A stretch of DNA of 11,985 nt from the NCBI GenBank assembly GCA_947304695.1, contig CAMZBS010000058.1:1-11985 (forward strand), read 5' to 3'. Position 1 is the first letter of the stretch. Each line of letters begins with the position of its first letter. The notes under the pieces were generated by a model. That model was given only the letters and a program-made list of their open reading frames with translations. It made no database searches and was not told the DNA's origin. This DNA is from an uncultured Prevotella sp. (GTDB lineage Bacteria; Bacteroidota; Bacteroidia; Bacteroidales; Bacteroidaceae). The position numbers were made by a program, and so were the translations under genes. Below, piece after piece: positions 1 to 7,489 of this stretch.

Positions 1-499
1 CCATGGCGAAGAGGGGCTTCAGTCCGCGAGCCAGGTCGGCCTCGTTGTAGGTGTAGCCTTTCTCAGTGATGGTGAAGGAAATCATCTGGAGCGACGGGTT
101 GCGGAAAATCTCTACCAGGCGATTCCAGTCGGGGAACTGGGAATCGGCCTTGAGGGCTTCGGTGACTGAGGCGATGACCTTCTTCTCGATGGAACCATCA
201 GAACAGAGGTTCACGCAGAGCGACAGGTTGTTGTAGGGTGCGTATGCCTTGTCAATGACCTCAAAGTCGAAGGTCTCGGCCACGATGACACCTCGGTCAT
301 ACTTACCGGTGTTGAGGGCATCGTTGAGGATGGCTGCCGGGAAAGCACGGAAAATGTTGCCGCCGCCGAAGTGTACCCATGTGGGCTCCTTGGCAGTCTT
401 CTCACGGACAGCCTTGATGTCGAACTTGGGGAGCTCGTAGCCTTTGGCTTCCCATTCTGCGGCGTTGAACTGGCCGCTCAGTATGTCGTTGAGTTTCAT
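1..499 (-). CDS. Mannitol dehydrogenase family protein, 5' part (runs off window)
   Basis: This is the first 166 residues of an NAD(P)-dependent polyol or sugar-acid dehydrogenase. It begins MKLNDILSGQFNAAEWEAKG and carries HFGGGNIFRAF near residues 43-53, which matches the N-terminal dinucleotide-binding loop (FGxGxxxRAF type) of the mannitol dehydrogenase / fructuronate and tagaturonate reductase family. A later stretch, PSLQMISFTITEKGY (about residues 136-150), is also family-typical. Such enzymes interconvert keto sugars or keto-uronates with the matching polyol or aldonate in the cytoplasm; the substrate cannot be read from this part. The start is ATG at 499-497, with an A/T-rich upstream and no Shine-Dalgarno, as is normal for Bacteroidetes. 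It lies 28 bases downstream of the S9 peptidase gene on the same strand and probably shares its transcript. The remaining two-thirds or so of the gene, including the catalytic C-terminal domain, lies outside the window. Confidence 0.85.
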   Translation of the reverse strand, partial: MKLNDILSGQFNAAEWEAKGYELPKFDIKAVREKTAKEPTWVHFGGGNIFRAFPAAILNDALNTGKYDRGVIVAETFDFEVIDKAYAPYNNLSLCVNLCSDGSIEKKVIASVTEALKADSQFPDWNRLVEIFRNPSLQMISFTITEKGYTYNEADLARGLKPLFAM

Positions 500-527
500 T
501 ATAGAAAAGGTTTGGGGTTATTGCTTG

Positions 528-2747
528 TTATTTCTTCAGCCAGCGGTCAAGCCAGTTGAAGTAGGTGCGCTGCCAGAGTATGCCGTTCTGGGGCTTGAGC
601 ACCCAGTGGTTCTCGTCGGGGAAGATGAGCAACTGGGCCTCGATGCCACGCATGCGTGCGGCATTGAAGGCCGACATGCCCTGGGTAGCGTTGATGCGGT
701 AGTCCTTTTCGCCGTGAATGCAGAGGATGGGCGTGTCCCACTTGTCAACGAAGCGGTGGGGCGAGTTCTTATAGGTCTTCTCGGCATTCTCGGTCTGGTC
801 ACGGTTCCAGAAAGCATCGTCATACTCCCAGTTGGAGAACCAGTTCTCTTCGGTCTCGGTGTACATGGCCTCAAGGTTGAAGGCACCGTCGTGGGCAATG
901 AAGCACTTGAAGCGCTTGTCGTGATGACCGGCCAGATAGTAAACGGAGAAGCCACCGAACGAGGCTCCTACGGCACCCAGACGGTCTTTGTCAACGTAGG
1001 GTAGTTTCTCTGTGGCATAGTCGATGGCCGAGAGATAGTCTTTCATGCACTGTCCCGTCCAGTCGCCGCTGATCTCCTCAAGCCACTCCTGACCGAAGCC
1101 AGGCAGACCGCGACGATTAGGAGCCACGATGATGTAGCCCTGCGAGGCCATGATGAAGAAGTTCCAGCGGTAGCTCCAGAACTGTGAGACGGGGCTTTGC
1201 GGGCCGCCTTCGCAGAAAAGCAGGGTGGGGTACTTCTTCGATGCGTCGAAGTTGGGTGGCAGGATGACCCATGTGAGCATCTCCTTGTCGTCGGTGGTCT
1301 TCACCCAGTGCTGCATGACACTGGGCTTACCCAACTGGGAAAGGATGTGTTCGTTCTCCCTCGTCAGCTGAATGAAGAAGGTCTTGTCGGGCTGCTTCAT
1401 GTTGGGCGAGACGATATAGAGGTCGGCGGGCTGGGTGAACGAGTGGCGTTCCATGAGCAACCGCTTGCTGTCGAGCATCTGCAGCGAGCCGAAGTCAGCC
1501 CAGTCCTTCGTCAGCCGTGTGACCTTAGACCTGAGCCTTGTGGCCTGGGATTTCTTCTTCGACTGTTCCTGCATGAGCGTCACGCCATACAGGTTCTCAG
1601 TGGCGTGCCACACACCTATATAATATATGGTACGCGAATCGGGAGCCCAGCAGTAGTCGTCAACATTGGAGTCGAACGACTCGGTGACGTAGGTCTTAGT
1701 CTGCTGCTGCAGGTCGTAGATGCACAGACGTTGACGGTCAGCCTCATAGCCGTCGCGCTCCATCGAGAGCCAGGCCACATAGTGGCCGTCGGGCGAGAAC
1801 TTGGGGTTCTGGTCGTAGCCCACGTTGTTCTGAAGGTTGTCCTTGGCGTTGACGGTCTGGTGCTTCAGGGTCTTTGTGGGGTCGGTCTTAGGCTCCTTAT
1901 AGTCTGCGGGCTTGCAGAGATTCCTTGTTTGTCCGCTCTCTACATCGTAGAGGAAAATATCGGAGTCGGTCGAGATGCTGTACTGGGTGCCTGTCTTCTT
2001 GCGGCAGGTATAGGCTATCTGCTTTGAATCAGGACTCCAGGCCAGCTGTTCCATGCCACCAAAAGGCTCCATGGGGCACTCGTATGGTTCGGAGGCAAGG
2101 ATGTCCTTGCCATTTGCAGCGACAGCATAACCATCGCCTACGTTGAAGACAAAGGGATGCTGGATGCTTTCCACGTAGTGATCCCAGTGGCGGTACATCA
2201 GGTCGGTGACCAGTCGGCCCGTGGCTTTTGGCAGGTCGCTGGGATTCTCCTTGATGACCTCATGGAAAGGAATGCTCTGCAAGATGATGACCTTCTGGCG
2301 GTCGGGCGAGAACATGAAGCTTTCGACCTTACCGTCGGTCTTCGACAACTGGCGGCGTTCACTGCCGTCGAGTTTCATGGCCCACACCTCACCTCCAGTG
2401 ATGAAGGCCAGTGTCTCGTTGTCGAGCCACTGGGCGTCAGTCTCGTTTTTGCTGCTCTGGGTCAGCAGCTGCTTGTCCATGCTGTTGATGTCCATCATGT
2501 AGAGCACATGGTGGCTCTTGTTGGCCTTGACGTTGTAGTAGGCCACCTGGTAGACGACATGGGTGCCGTCGGGCGAGGCGGCATAGCTGCCAATGCGCCC
2601 CATGGCCCATAGGGCTTCAGGGGTCATTCGGCCATCGCTAATGGTAATGTTCTGCTTGCCGATGCTCACGTCTTCCTGTGCTTGAGCCTGACTGCCAGTA
2701 ATGGTCAGCATGGCAGCGGCTACGAGGGTAATGACTGTCCTGTTCAT
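528..2747 (-). CDS. dpp5: S9 family serine peptidase, DPP5-like dipeptidyl-peptidase (secreted)
   Basis: A 739-residue prolyl-oligopeptidase-family enzyme that probably removes N-terminal dipeptides from peptides in the periplasm. Residues 1-24 are a Sec signal peptide (MNRTVITLVAAAMLTITGSQAQAQ). About residues 40-470 form a beta-propeller with repeated SPD and W-SPDS motifs, followed by an alpha/beta-hydrolase domain. The catalytic triad reads as Ser596 in GASFGG, Asp682 in HGEKDYR and His714 in PDENHW; the 86- and 32-residue spacings closely match what I recall of Porphyromonas gingivalis DPP5, as do CEGGPQSPVSQFWSYRWNF-type and PNRRGLPGFGQ segments. The protein is about 50 residues longer than that enzyme; lysine-rich stretches in the propeller (such as EQSKKKSQATRLRSK) probably account for part of this. 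It starts with ATG overlapping the DUF5606 stop as ATGA, suggesting translational coupling. Family assignment is firm; the DPP5 subtype (hydrophobic P1 preference) is inferred from similarity. Confidence 0.92.
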   Translation of the reverse strand: MNRTVITLVAAAMLTITGSQAQAQEDVSIGKQNITISDGRMTPEALWAMGRIGSYAASPDGTHVVYQVAYYNVKANKSHHVLYMMDINSMDKQLLTQSSKNETDAQWLDNETLAFITGGEVWAMKLDGSERRQLSKTDGKVESFMFSPDRQKVIILQSIPFHEVIKENPSDLPKATGRLVTDLMYRHWDHYVESIQHPFVFNVGDGYAVAANGKDILASEPYECPMEPFGGMEQLAWSPDSKQIAYTCRKKTGTQYSISTDSDIFLYDVESGQTRNLCKPADYKEPKTDPTKTLKHQTVNAKDNLQNNVGYDQNPKFSPDGHYVAWLSMERDGYEADRQRLCIYDLQQQTKTYVTESFDSNVDDYCWAPDSRTIYYIGVWHATENLYGVTLMQEQSKKKSQATRLRSKVTRLTKDWADFGSLQMLDSKRLLMERHSFTQPADLYIVSPNMKQPDKTFFIQLTRENEHILSQLGKPSVMQHWVKTTDDKEMLTWVILPPNFDASKKYPTLLFCEGGPQSPVSQFWSYRWNFFIMASQGYIIVAPNRRGLPGFGQEWLEEISGDWTGQCMKDYLSAIDYATEKLPYVDKDRLGAVGASFGGFSVYYLAGHHDKRFKCFIAHDGAFNLEAMYTETEENWFSNWEYDDAFWNRDQTENAEKTYKNSPHRFVDKWDTPILCIHGEKDYRINATQGMSAFNAARMRGIEAQLLIFPDENHWVLKPQNGILWQRTYFNWLDRWLKK

Positions 2748-3175
2748 TCTGCGGTCTCTGCTTGCTCCTGCTCTGCCTCCTCTGACTTGAAGTCGGTGAT
2801 GCCGTTCTCAATCAGGATGTTATACCACTGCAGCAGCTTCTTGATGTCGCTGTTGTGAACGCGCTCACGGTCGAAGTCGGGCAGTATCTTTGCGAAATAG
2901 TCGCGCAGCTCATCGCCGCTGGCCTTCTTGTAGTCAAGGCTTACCTTCTGTCCGTTTTCCAGGGTCTTCAGATTTTCGAGCACGTCGGTCAGGGGCACAT
3001 CGTCGGTATCGGTAAACATGGCGATGTCGGCCAGCGAGGTGATGCGGTCGGTGGCAAATGCGGGCTGACGGCGGTGGGTGTCGTCGAGTGCTTCGACAAT
3101 GAGGTTATTGTTGCCACGCGATACAAGTTTGTAGAGGCCGGGACGGCCTGCGATTGCTAAAATGGTCTGTTGCAT
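2744..3175 (-). CDS. DUF5606 domain-containing protein
   Basis: A 143-residue cytoplasmic protein with no signal peptide or membrane segment. It starts MQQTILAIAGRPGLYKLVSR, and the pattern ILAIxGxPGLYKLxSxGxNxxIVExLD continuing into SLADIAMFTDTDDVPLTDVLENL is that of the Bacteroidetes DUF5606 family, which has no established function. The middle (about residues 80-130) is predicted helical and charged, and the C-terminus is acidic (EEAEQEQAETAE). The ATG start at 3175 lies inside the end of coaE (19-base overlap), and its stop overlaps the dpp5 start by four bases, so it sits in a translationally coupled block. Linkage to coaE, ybbR and yajC is, as I recall, common in this phylum, suggesting a housekeeping role, but this is only context. 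Confidence 0.85.
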   Translation of the reverse strand: MQQTILAIAGRPGLYKLVSRGNNNLIVEALDDTHRRQPAFATDRITSLADIAMFTDTDDVPLTDVLENLKTLENGQKVSLDYKKASGDELRDYFAKILPDFDRERVHNSDIKKLLQWYNILIENGITDFKSEEAEQEQAETAE

Positions 3176-3753
3176 AATAACTTTTCTTTTATTTGTTGTA
3201 TTGTTTCAATTAGTTTCTCTATCTGCGGAACGAGGGGTGTTGTTCCGTCGTTGATGATTTCAAAGTCTGCACGGTGTCGTACTTCATCCTGCGGCAACTG
3301 GCGGGTCATCCACTCGTAAGCTTTTTCACGTGTGATGCCGTCGCGTTGCATGATCCGCTGTAGGCGCACTTCCTCGGGGGCAGTGACAACCACCACGCGG
3401 TCGACCATCCTGTCGATGCCCGATTCGAAGAGGATGGCACTCTCAATCCATTGATAGCCGCTCTCCTCGTAATCGCGGAAGACGGCAGGATGGACTATGT
3501 CATCGATGGCTTGTGCATTCTCCTGGGAGGCCAGCAGAAAACGGGCCACTGAAGCCTTGTTCAGCAGGCCGTCGGGAGTGTAGCAGTCAGAGCCAATGAG
3601 CCGGGTGAGCTGAAGACGAAGCTGTTCGTCGCTGCGCATCAGACGTTTAGCAGCCGAGTCGCAGTCATAGACCGAAATGCCGTGATGCTGCTGTAGAAGC
3701 CTACACACATAGCTCTTCCCACTGCCGATGCCACCGGTAATACCTATCTTCAT
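3157..3753 (-). CDS. coaE: Dephospho-CoA kinase CoaE
   Basis: CoaE phosphorylates the 3'-hydroxyl of the ribose of dephospho-CoA, the last step of coenzyme A synthesis, in the cytoplasm. The 198-residue protein has the P-loop GGIGSGKS at residues 7-14, the YDCDSAAKRLM segment that carries the substrate-binding aspartate, the conserved HP of the IVHPAVF motif, the ESAILFESG core strand, the MTRQ lid-type motif and ADFEIINDG near the end. Length fits the family (about 200 residues). I chose ATG at 3753-3751 (MKIGITGG), two bases after the ybbR stop; an in-frame TTG two codons upstream (3759) would give an overlapping start and cannot be excluded. The end overlaps the DUF5606 gene by 19 bases. 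Confidence 0.95.
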   Translation of the reverse strand: MKIGITGGIGSGKSYVCRLLQQHHGISVYDCDSAAKRLMRSDEQLRLQLTRLIGSDCYTPDGLLNKASVARFLLASQENAQAIDDIVHPAVFRDYEESGYQWIESAILFESGIDRMVDRVVVVTAPEEVRLQRIMQRDGITREKAYEWMTRQLPQDEVRHRADFEIINDGTTPLVPQIEKLIETIQQIKEKLLCNRPF

Positions 3754-3755
3754 CT

Positions 3756-4745
3756 TCAAGGAGTCGTTTTCTTTTCTTCAATCAGGTAATCCACTTGTTT
3801 CAGATCCAGACGGGCACGACTGATGCCATCGGGCACCCGTTGCAGGTAGATGTTGCATTTGGGTGACATGTCCTTCTGCAGCTCGTCGTAGTCGGCAACG
3901 ATAAGAAAGTCTTCTGTAGACAGGGTGCGATAGGTCTTCATGCCAGTGACAAAGTGTACGCTGACCTTGGCAGGAAAAGTGCGGAGTACTTTGCCCTGGG
4001 GCATGTTGATGCCGACGACAGGCACGTCGTCGATGGTGCCCTCAGTAAGCACGTCGGTGGTAAAGCGGATGGTCACATGTTCAGGAATGGCTTTCACACC
4101 ATGAATGGTAGCCAGTCGGGGATGAACAATCAGTGTGTCGTGGAAGTCGGTGAAGTTCAGCGTTTCGGTGTAGACCACATTGATGCTGTCGAGCAGGTCT
4201 TTCGAGGCATAGATGGTCACGCTGTCGGGCTGATACTCCACATTGGATATGAAACAGATGTCTTCGGGAGTAACTACGCCCCGATATTGCACGGGGACAA
4301 TCTTCTTCTCACCATAATTATAATAGAAGGTGAGACGTTCGGGCTTCACACCGGTGATTTTCGTTGACGATGCCAGTTCTTGCCTGACCATCTTGATGAT
4401 GTCCGATGTGGGCACACTGCCCTTGCCAGACTGGCTGGCATAGTTGTGGAAACTCAGTTCGACGGGCTTGATGGCATTTCCGTAGAGATAGGTGGCCAGC
4501 ACATAGCCTTTGTCGCTCACTGTCATTCTCACAGTGTCTACTTCAGACGATGTGAGCACTGCCCGCTTGGGCACGTTGGTATATCTGACGGGAATGCGCA
4601 GTTCCTGTTCGTAGTTCTTGTTGAGTGTCATGAACAGCCAGAAAATGCCTGCCACTACGAAAAAGAACAAAAAAACCAGAAATTCCCTGTTAGCTCGGCT
4701 GAACAGGAAATTACTGAATTTGTTGAAAATGTTGCCCGCCTTCAC
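3756..4745 (-). CDS. YbbR-like domain membrane protein
   Basis: A 329-residue protein with one N-terminal membrane helix (about residues 22-42, FLVFLFFFVVAGIFWLFMTL) preceded by basic residues. The rest, predicted extracytoplasmic, is beta-rich with YbbR-type repeats: recurring patterns of extended strands with VPV-Y, PDSVTIYAS and PEHVTIRF, near residues 50-140, 145-215 and 220-300. The Firmicutes homologue CdaR regulates the diadenylate cyclase CdaA, but no cdaA is visible here, so that role should not be assumed. The only reasonable start is GTG at 4745-4743: upstream in the same frame there are just eight codons before the yajC stop, none of them ATG, GTG or TTG, and the next methionine lies beyond the membrane helix. 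It is 24 bases from yajC and two bases from coaE, so part of the operon. Confidence 0.87.
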   Translation of the reverse strand: MKAGNIFNKFSNFLFSRANREFLVFLFFFVVAGIFWLFMTLNKNYEQELRIPVRYTNVPKRAVLTSSEVDTVRMTVSDKGYVLATYLYGNAIKPVELSFHNYASQSGKGSVPTSDIIKMVRQELASSTKITGVKPERLTFYYNYGEKKIVPVQYRGVVTPEDICFISNVEYQPDSVTIYASKDLLDSINVVYTETLNFTDFHDTLIVHPRLATIHGVKAIPEHVTIRFTTDVLTEGTIDDVPVVGINMPQGKVLRTFPAKVSVHFVTGMKTYRTLSTEDFLIVADYDELQKDMSPKCNIYLQRVPDGISRARLDLKQVDYLIEEKKTTP

Positions 4746-4769
4746 AGAACTGTCGTTGTTGAAAGCTGA

Positions 4770-5087
4770 TTATTTCTGTAGCGGTGTGCTTGAAGGATCC
4801 TTGAACACGTAGGCTCGGTCGACCCTGATGACCACGTCGCGGGCTATCTTCACCTCGACCTCGTTCTTTGCCAGGTCGATGCTCTTCACCGTTCCGTAGA
4901 TGCCGCCACCGGTAATCACCTGTGTGCCTTCCGTCAGCTCGTTCTGGAACTTCTGAATCTCCTTCTGCTTCTTTTGCTGCGGACGAATCATGAAGAAATA
5001 CATGATGGCAAAGATGGCCACCATCATCAGGATCATACTCATTCCGCTACCTTGTGCAGCCTGGGCTGCAAGAATCATGTTTGTCAT
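4770..5087 (-). CDS. yajC: Preprotein translocase accessory subunit YajC
   Basis: YajC is a small inner-membrane protein associated with SecDF in the Sec translocon. This 105-residue protein has one membrane helix (about residues 17-34, SMILMMVAIFAIMYFFMI) followed at once by the family signature IRPQQKKQKE. A soluble beta domain follows, with GTQVITGGGIYGTVKSID and VEVKIARDVVIRVDRAYV. Length and architecture are normal. Start is ATG at 5087; a second in-frame ATG three codons later is possible but would not change the protein much. It lies 18 bases after nusB and precedes the YbbR gene in the same reading frame. Confidence 0.95.
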   Translation of the reverse strand: MTNMILAAQAAQGSGMSMILMMVAIFAIMYFFMIRPQQKKQKEIQKFQNELTEGTQVITGGGIYGTVKSIDLAKNEVEVKIARDVVIRVDRAYVFKDPSSTPLQK

Positions 5088-5105
5088 ATTTATAAATAAT
5101 GTTGT

Positions 5106-6059
5106 TTATTTTTCGTTCGAGTCTTTGGCCTCTGGCATCTGCTTCAGCATACGTCCGGTCTTGATCAGATGGCGTGCAATGGCATCGAGCATGCCGTTGA
5201 TATAGCCGGCACTGCGTGGGGTGGAGTAGAACTTGGCCAGCTCTACAAACTCGTTGATGGTCACGCTCAGCGGTATGCTCGGGAAGGTGAGCATCTCGGC
5301 AATGGCTATCTGCATGATGACCACATCCATATAGGCCAGGCGGCTGAAGTCCCAGTTGTGTGATGCCTCACTCATGAAGCGTTGATATTCGTCGGCATTG
5401 AGAATGGTGGCACGGAACAGCTTGCGGGCATAGTCCTTTTCCTCCTCGCTATCGTATTCGGGCAATAGTTCCTGCTTGGCGCCGTTCTTCTCGTCGAAGC
5501 GCTTGATGGTCTTCAGCACGAAGGTGTCGACCACGTCTTTGTCGTCATTCCAGTACAGGCTCTGCTCCTCCAGCAACGTATTCAGGTCATCGTTCTCCTG
5601 AATGAGCGTACGGTAGAGTCGACGCCACAACTCGCGATCAATGGCATAGTCATCTTCCTTGCTATCCATGTATTCCTTGTAGATCTGGCTCTGCTCAATC
5701 TGCTCCAGCAACTTACCTACAAACTCCAGGTCATCTTCCCATGTGCGTTTTTGGGCCGACATGAAGTCGGCCAACTGGCGATTGCTCTCCAACTGCAGGG
5801 CAAAGCGGTTGAATGCAAATTTCTGGGAGGGTTCAGCTGTACCTTCACGCCGGGCCTTGCCCTGAGCTATCTCAAGACGGCGACGCGATTCCTTGGTGAC
5901 AGCCACTATCAGGGCAAGCAGATAGTTGTAAAGGTCGTATGCTTTCGACATACTGAAAAATAGTTCCTTCTCGGCTGTGTCAATGTTCTTGTTACCGTTT
6001 TGATAGTACGCGTAGGTTAACTGAACAATCTTAATTCTTATGATTTCCCTGTTAATCAT
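5106..6059 (-). CDS. nusB: Transcription antitermination factor NusB (Bacteroidetes-type, long)
   Basis: NusB acts with NusE (S10) on boxA RNA to keep RNA polymerase processive on rRNA operons. The recognisable NusB domain is the last 120 or so residues, with AYMDVVIMQIAIAEML, FPSIPLSVTINEFVELAKFYS and SAGYINGMLDAI, all close to the family consensus. In front of it are about 190 residues, largely predicted helical and charged, as is usual in Bacteroidetes NusB but absent from the short enterobacterial protein (139 residues). I chose ATG at 6059 (MINREIIRIKIVQLTYAYYQNG, 317 residues). The frame stays open to an ATG at 6164, but the extra 35 residues are low-quality A/T-rich sequence and overlap a strong promoter at 6095-6126, so transcripts from it would not include that start. 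It heads the minus-strand operon. Confidence 0.93.
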   Translation of the reverse strand: MINREIIRIKIVQLTYAYYQNGNKNIDTAEKELFFSMSKAYDLYNYLLALIVAVTKESRRRLEIAQGKARREGTAEPSQKFAFNRFALQLESNRQLADFMSAQKRTWEDDLEFVGKLLEQIEQSQIYKEYMDSKEDDYAIDRELWRRLYRTLIQENDDLNTLLEEQSLYWNDDKDVVDTFVLKTIKRFDEKNGAKQELLPEYDSEEEKDYARKLFRATILNADEYQRFMSEASHNWDFSRLAYMDVVIMQIAIAEMLTFPSIPLSVTINEFVELAKFYSTPRSAGYINGMLDAIARHLIKTGRMLKQMPEAKDSNEK

Positions 6060-6094
6060 GTATGCTTTATCTCTATTTTTATTGTTGTCGTTTG

Positions 6095-6126
6095 CAAAAT
6101 TAGGCATTTTTCCGCTATTAAGCAAA
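6095..6126 (-). promoter_or_regulatory. Bacteroidetes-type promoter for the nusB operon
   Basis: Read on the minus strand, a -33 box TTTG (6126-6123) is followed by exactly 20 bases and then TAATTTTG (6102-6095), matching the Bacteroidetes consensus TTTG-N19-21-TAnnTTTG used by the primary sigma factor. Transcription should start about 6088-6090, giving a leader of about 30 bases before the ATG at 6059. Confidence 0.8.
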
Positions 6127-6188
6127 AAAAAAGGGGTCTTTTTACAAAAAAACTTATTATTCATGTCCCGTAATTCATATTTTCTTCT

Positions 6189-6196
6189 TACCTTTG
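6189..6196 (+). promoter_or_regulatory. -7 box of the rplY promoter
   Basis: TACCTTTG matches the TAnnTTTG element of Bacteroidetes promoters. No TTTG is present at the expected -33 distance (around 6165-6168), so that half is weak or A-tract assisted. Initiation near 6202-6204 would give a leader of about 100 bases ahead of the rplY ATG. Confidence 0.6.
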
Positions 6197-6303
6197 CACC
6201 GCTTTTCGCAAAAGCACGACGAAAATCGTTAAGAATTCGTGTGATGGTGAATTAAGCAAAGTAACATTATTAACAACTTAATTTAGAGTAACACATTAAA
6301 GTT

Positions 6304-6906
6304 ATGAGAGAAATTGCAATCAATGGCCAGAAGCGTGAGACTACTGGCAAGAAAGCCTCAAAGATGATGCGTAAAGAAGGTCTGGTTCCCTGCAACCTCT
6401 ATGGTGAAGTGAAGGGTGAGAATGGTCTGCCCCAGGCACTGGCTTTCTCAGCTTCGTTTTCTGAGCTGCGCAAGGCTGTCTACACGCCTCACGTCTACGT
6501 TGTGAACCTGAACATCGACGGCAAGGAGCACAAGGCCATCATCAAGGAGCTGCAGTTCCACCCCACCACCGATGCGCTGCTGCACGCTGACTTCTTTGAG
6601 ATCAACGATACGAAGCCCATCACTGTGGGTATTCCCGTGAAGCTCAACGGTCTGGCTCAGGGTGTGCGCGAAGGTGGTAAGCTGAACCTCTCGATCCGTA
6701 AGATCGACGTAACGGCTCCCTACAAGCAGATTCCCGAAATCCTGAATATCGACGTGACCAACCTCGGTCTGGGTAAGGCCATCAAGGTCGGTGAGCTGAG
6801 CTTCGAGGGACTCGAACTGGCTACTTCCGCTCAGGTGGTTGTCTGCTCAGTGAAGGAGACCCGCGCTTCGAAGTCGGCTGCTGCTGCCGAGGCTGCTGCC
6901 CAGTAA
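6304..6906 (+). CDS. rplY: 50S ribosomal protein L25/general stress protein Ctc
   Basis: L25 binds the loop E region of 5S rRNA in the large subunit. The 200-residue protein has the N-terminal L25 domain (about residues 4-95: [33 protein letters not shown], then [23 protein letters not shown]) and the C-terminal beta-barrel TL5/Ctc domain (about residues 96-187, with [19 protein letters not shown]). This is the long Ctc form, not the short enterobacterial L25. The C-terminus is an alanine-rich tail ([12 protein letters not shown]). The start ATG at 6304 has an A/T-rich upstream with no Shine-Dalgarno. It heads the plus-strand operon, 10 bases before pth, a pairing that is widespread in bacteria. 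Confidence 0.96.
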   Translation: MREIAINGQKRETTGKKASKMMRKEGLVPCNLYGEVKGENGLPQALAFSASFSELRKAVYTPHVYVVNLNIDGKEHKAIIKELQFHPTTDALLHADFFEINDTKPITVGIPVKLNGLAQGVREGGKLNLSIRKIDVTAPYKQIPEILNIDVTNLGLGKAIKVGELSFEGLELATSAQVVVCSVKETRASKSAAAAEAAAQ

Positions 6907-6916
6907 TCATCGGAGC

Positions 6917-7489
6917 ATGGACAAGTACTTAATTGTCGGATTGGGTAACGTGGGCGACGAGTACGACCAGACCCGCCACAATACAGGTTTCATGGTATTG
7001 GATGCCTTTGCCAAGGCATCCAATATCTGTTTTGAGGACAAACGCTACGGCTTTGTGGCCGAGACATCGCTCAAGGGGCGTAAAGTTCTTCTGCTGAAGC
7101 CTTCCACCTATATGAATCTTAGCGGAAATGCCGTGCGCTACTGGCTGAGCAAAGAAAATATTGACCAGAGCCGCTTGCTTGTGGTGAGCGACGATGTGGC
7201 CTTGCCTTTAGGCGCTTTCCGCCTGAAAGCCAACGGCTCGAATGGTGGTCACAACGGACTGGGCCACATCCAGCAGCTCATAGGCCAGCAATATGCCCGC
7301 CTGCGAATGGGCATTGGCAACGACTTTCCACGAGGCATGCAGATTGACTGGGTGTTGGGCCGCTATTCCGAGGAAGAACTGAAAAAGCTGCAACCCAGCA
7401 TCGACACTGCCGTTGAGATTATCAAGAGCTTCGTGCTGGCAGGGATTGACATCACAATGAACCAATTCAATAAATTAGGAAAGAAATGA
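6917..7489 (+). CDS. pth: Peptidyl-tRNA hydrolase Pth
   Basis: Pth cleaves the ester bond of peptidyl-tRNA released from stalled ribosomes and so recycles tRNA. All key residues can be seen in the 190-residue protein: Asn11 (GLGN), the catalytic His21 in TRHNTG, Asn67 in STYMNLSG, Asp92 in [10 protein letters not shown] and Asn113 in NGGHNGL, matching Asn10, His20, Asn68, Asp93 and Asn114 of the E. coli enzyme. The usual GNPG proline is Val12, a substitution I believe is tolerated among Bacteroidetes. Its stop overlaps the next start as ATGA, implying translational coupling with the S4 protein gene. Confidence 0.97.
   Translation: MDKYLIVGLGNVGDEYDQTRHNTGFMVLDAFAKASNICFEDKRYGFVAETSLKGRKVLLLKPSTYMNLSGNAVRYWLSKENIDQSRLLVVSDDVALPLGAFRLKANGSNGGHNGLGHIQQLIGQQYARLRMGIGNDFPRGMQIDWVLGRYSEEELKKLQPSIDTAVEIIKSFVLAGIDITMNQFNKLGKK

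Larger units (their letters stand above)
6060..6303. other. Divergent intergenic region between nusB and rplY
   Basis: A 244-base A/T-rich gap that separates two outward-reading operons. It holds a good promoter for nusB, a recognisable -7 box for rplY, two A-tracts (6124-6132 and 6146-6152) lying between the two -7 boxes, and an rplY leader of about 100 bases. A small inverted repeat, AAAAAG at 6128-6133 and CTTTTT at 6138-6143, sits at the -33 region of the nusB promoter. The leader also has the heptamer AGTAACA twice (6260-6266 and 6287-6293). No small gene is convincing here. Confidence 0.8.

Noticed and set aside
444..1004. Plus-strand open frame of 186 residues opposite the 3' end of the peptidase gene
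   Set aside because: It is the complement of a well-supported S9 peptidase, has no family motifs and no promoter or plausible start context. The other long antisense frames at 1197-2027 and 2157-2612 are rejected for the same reason.
6126..6143. AAAAAG/CTTTTT inverted repeat as a terminator
   Set aside because: It lies in a divergent promoter region where nothing needs terminating, the stem is almost all A-T, and it coincides with the A-tract and -33 box.
6040..6255. Plus-strand open frame in the nusB-rplY gap that could be a small membrane protein
   Set aside because: It starts within nusB on the opposite strand, covers both promoters, and its hydrophobicity comes from T-rich DNA; no family resemblance.
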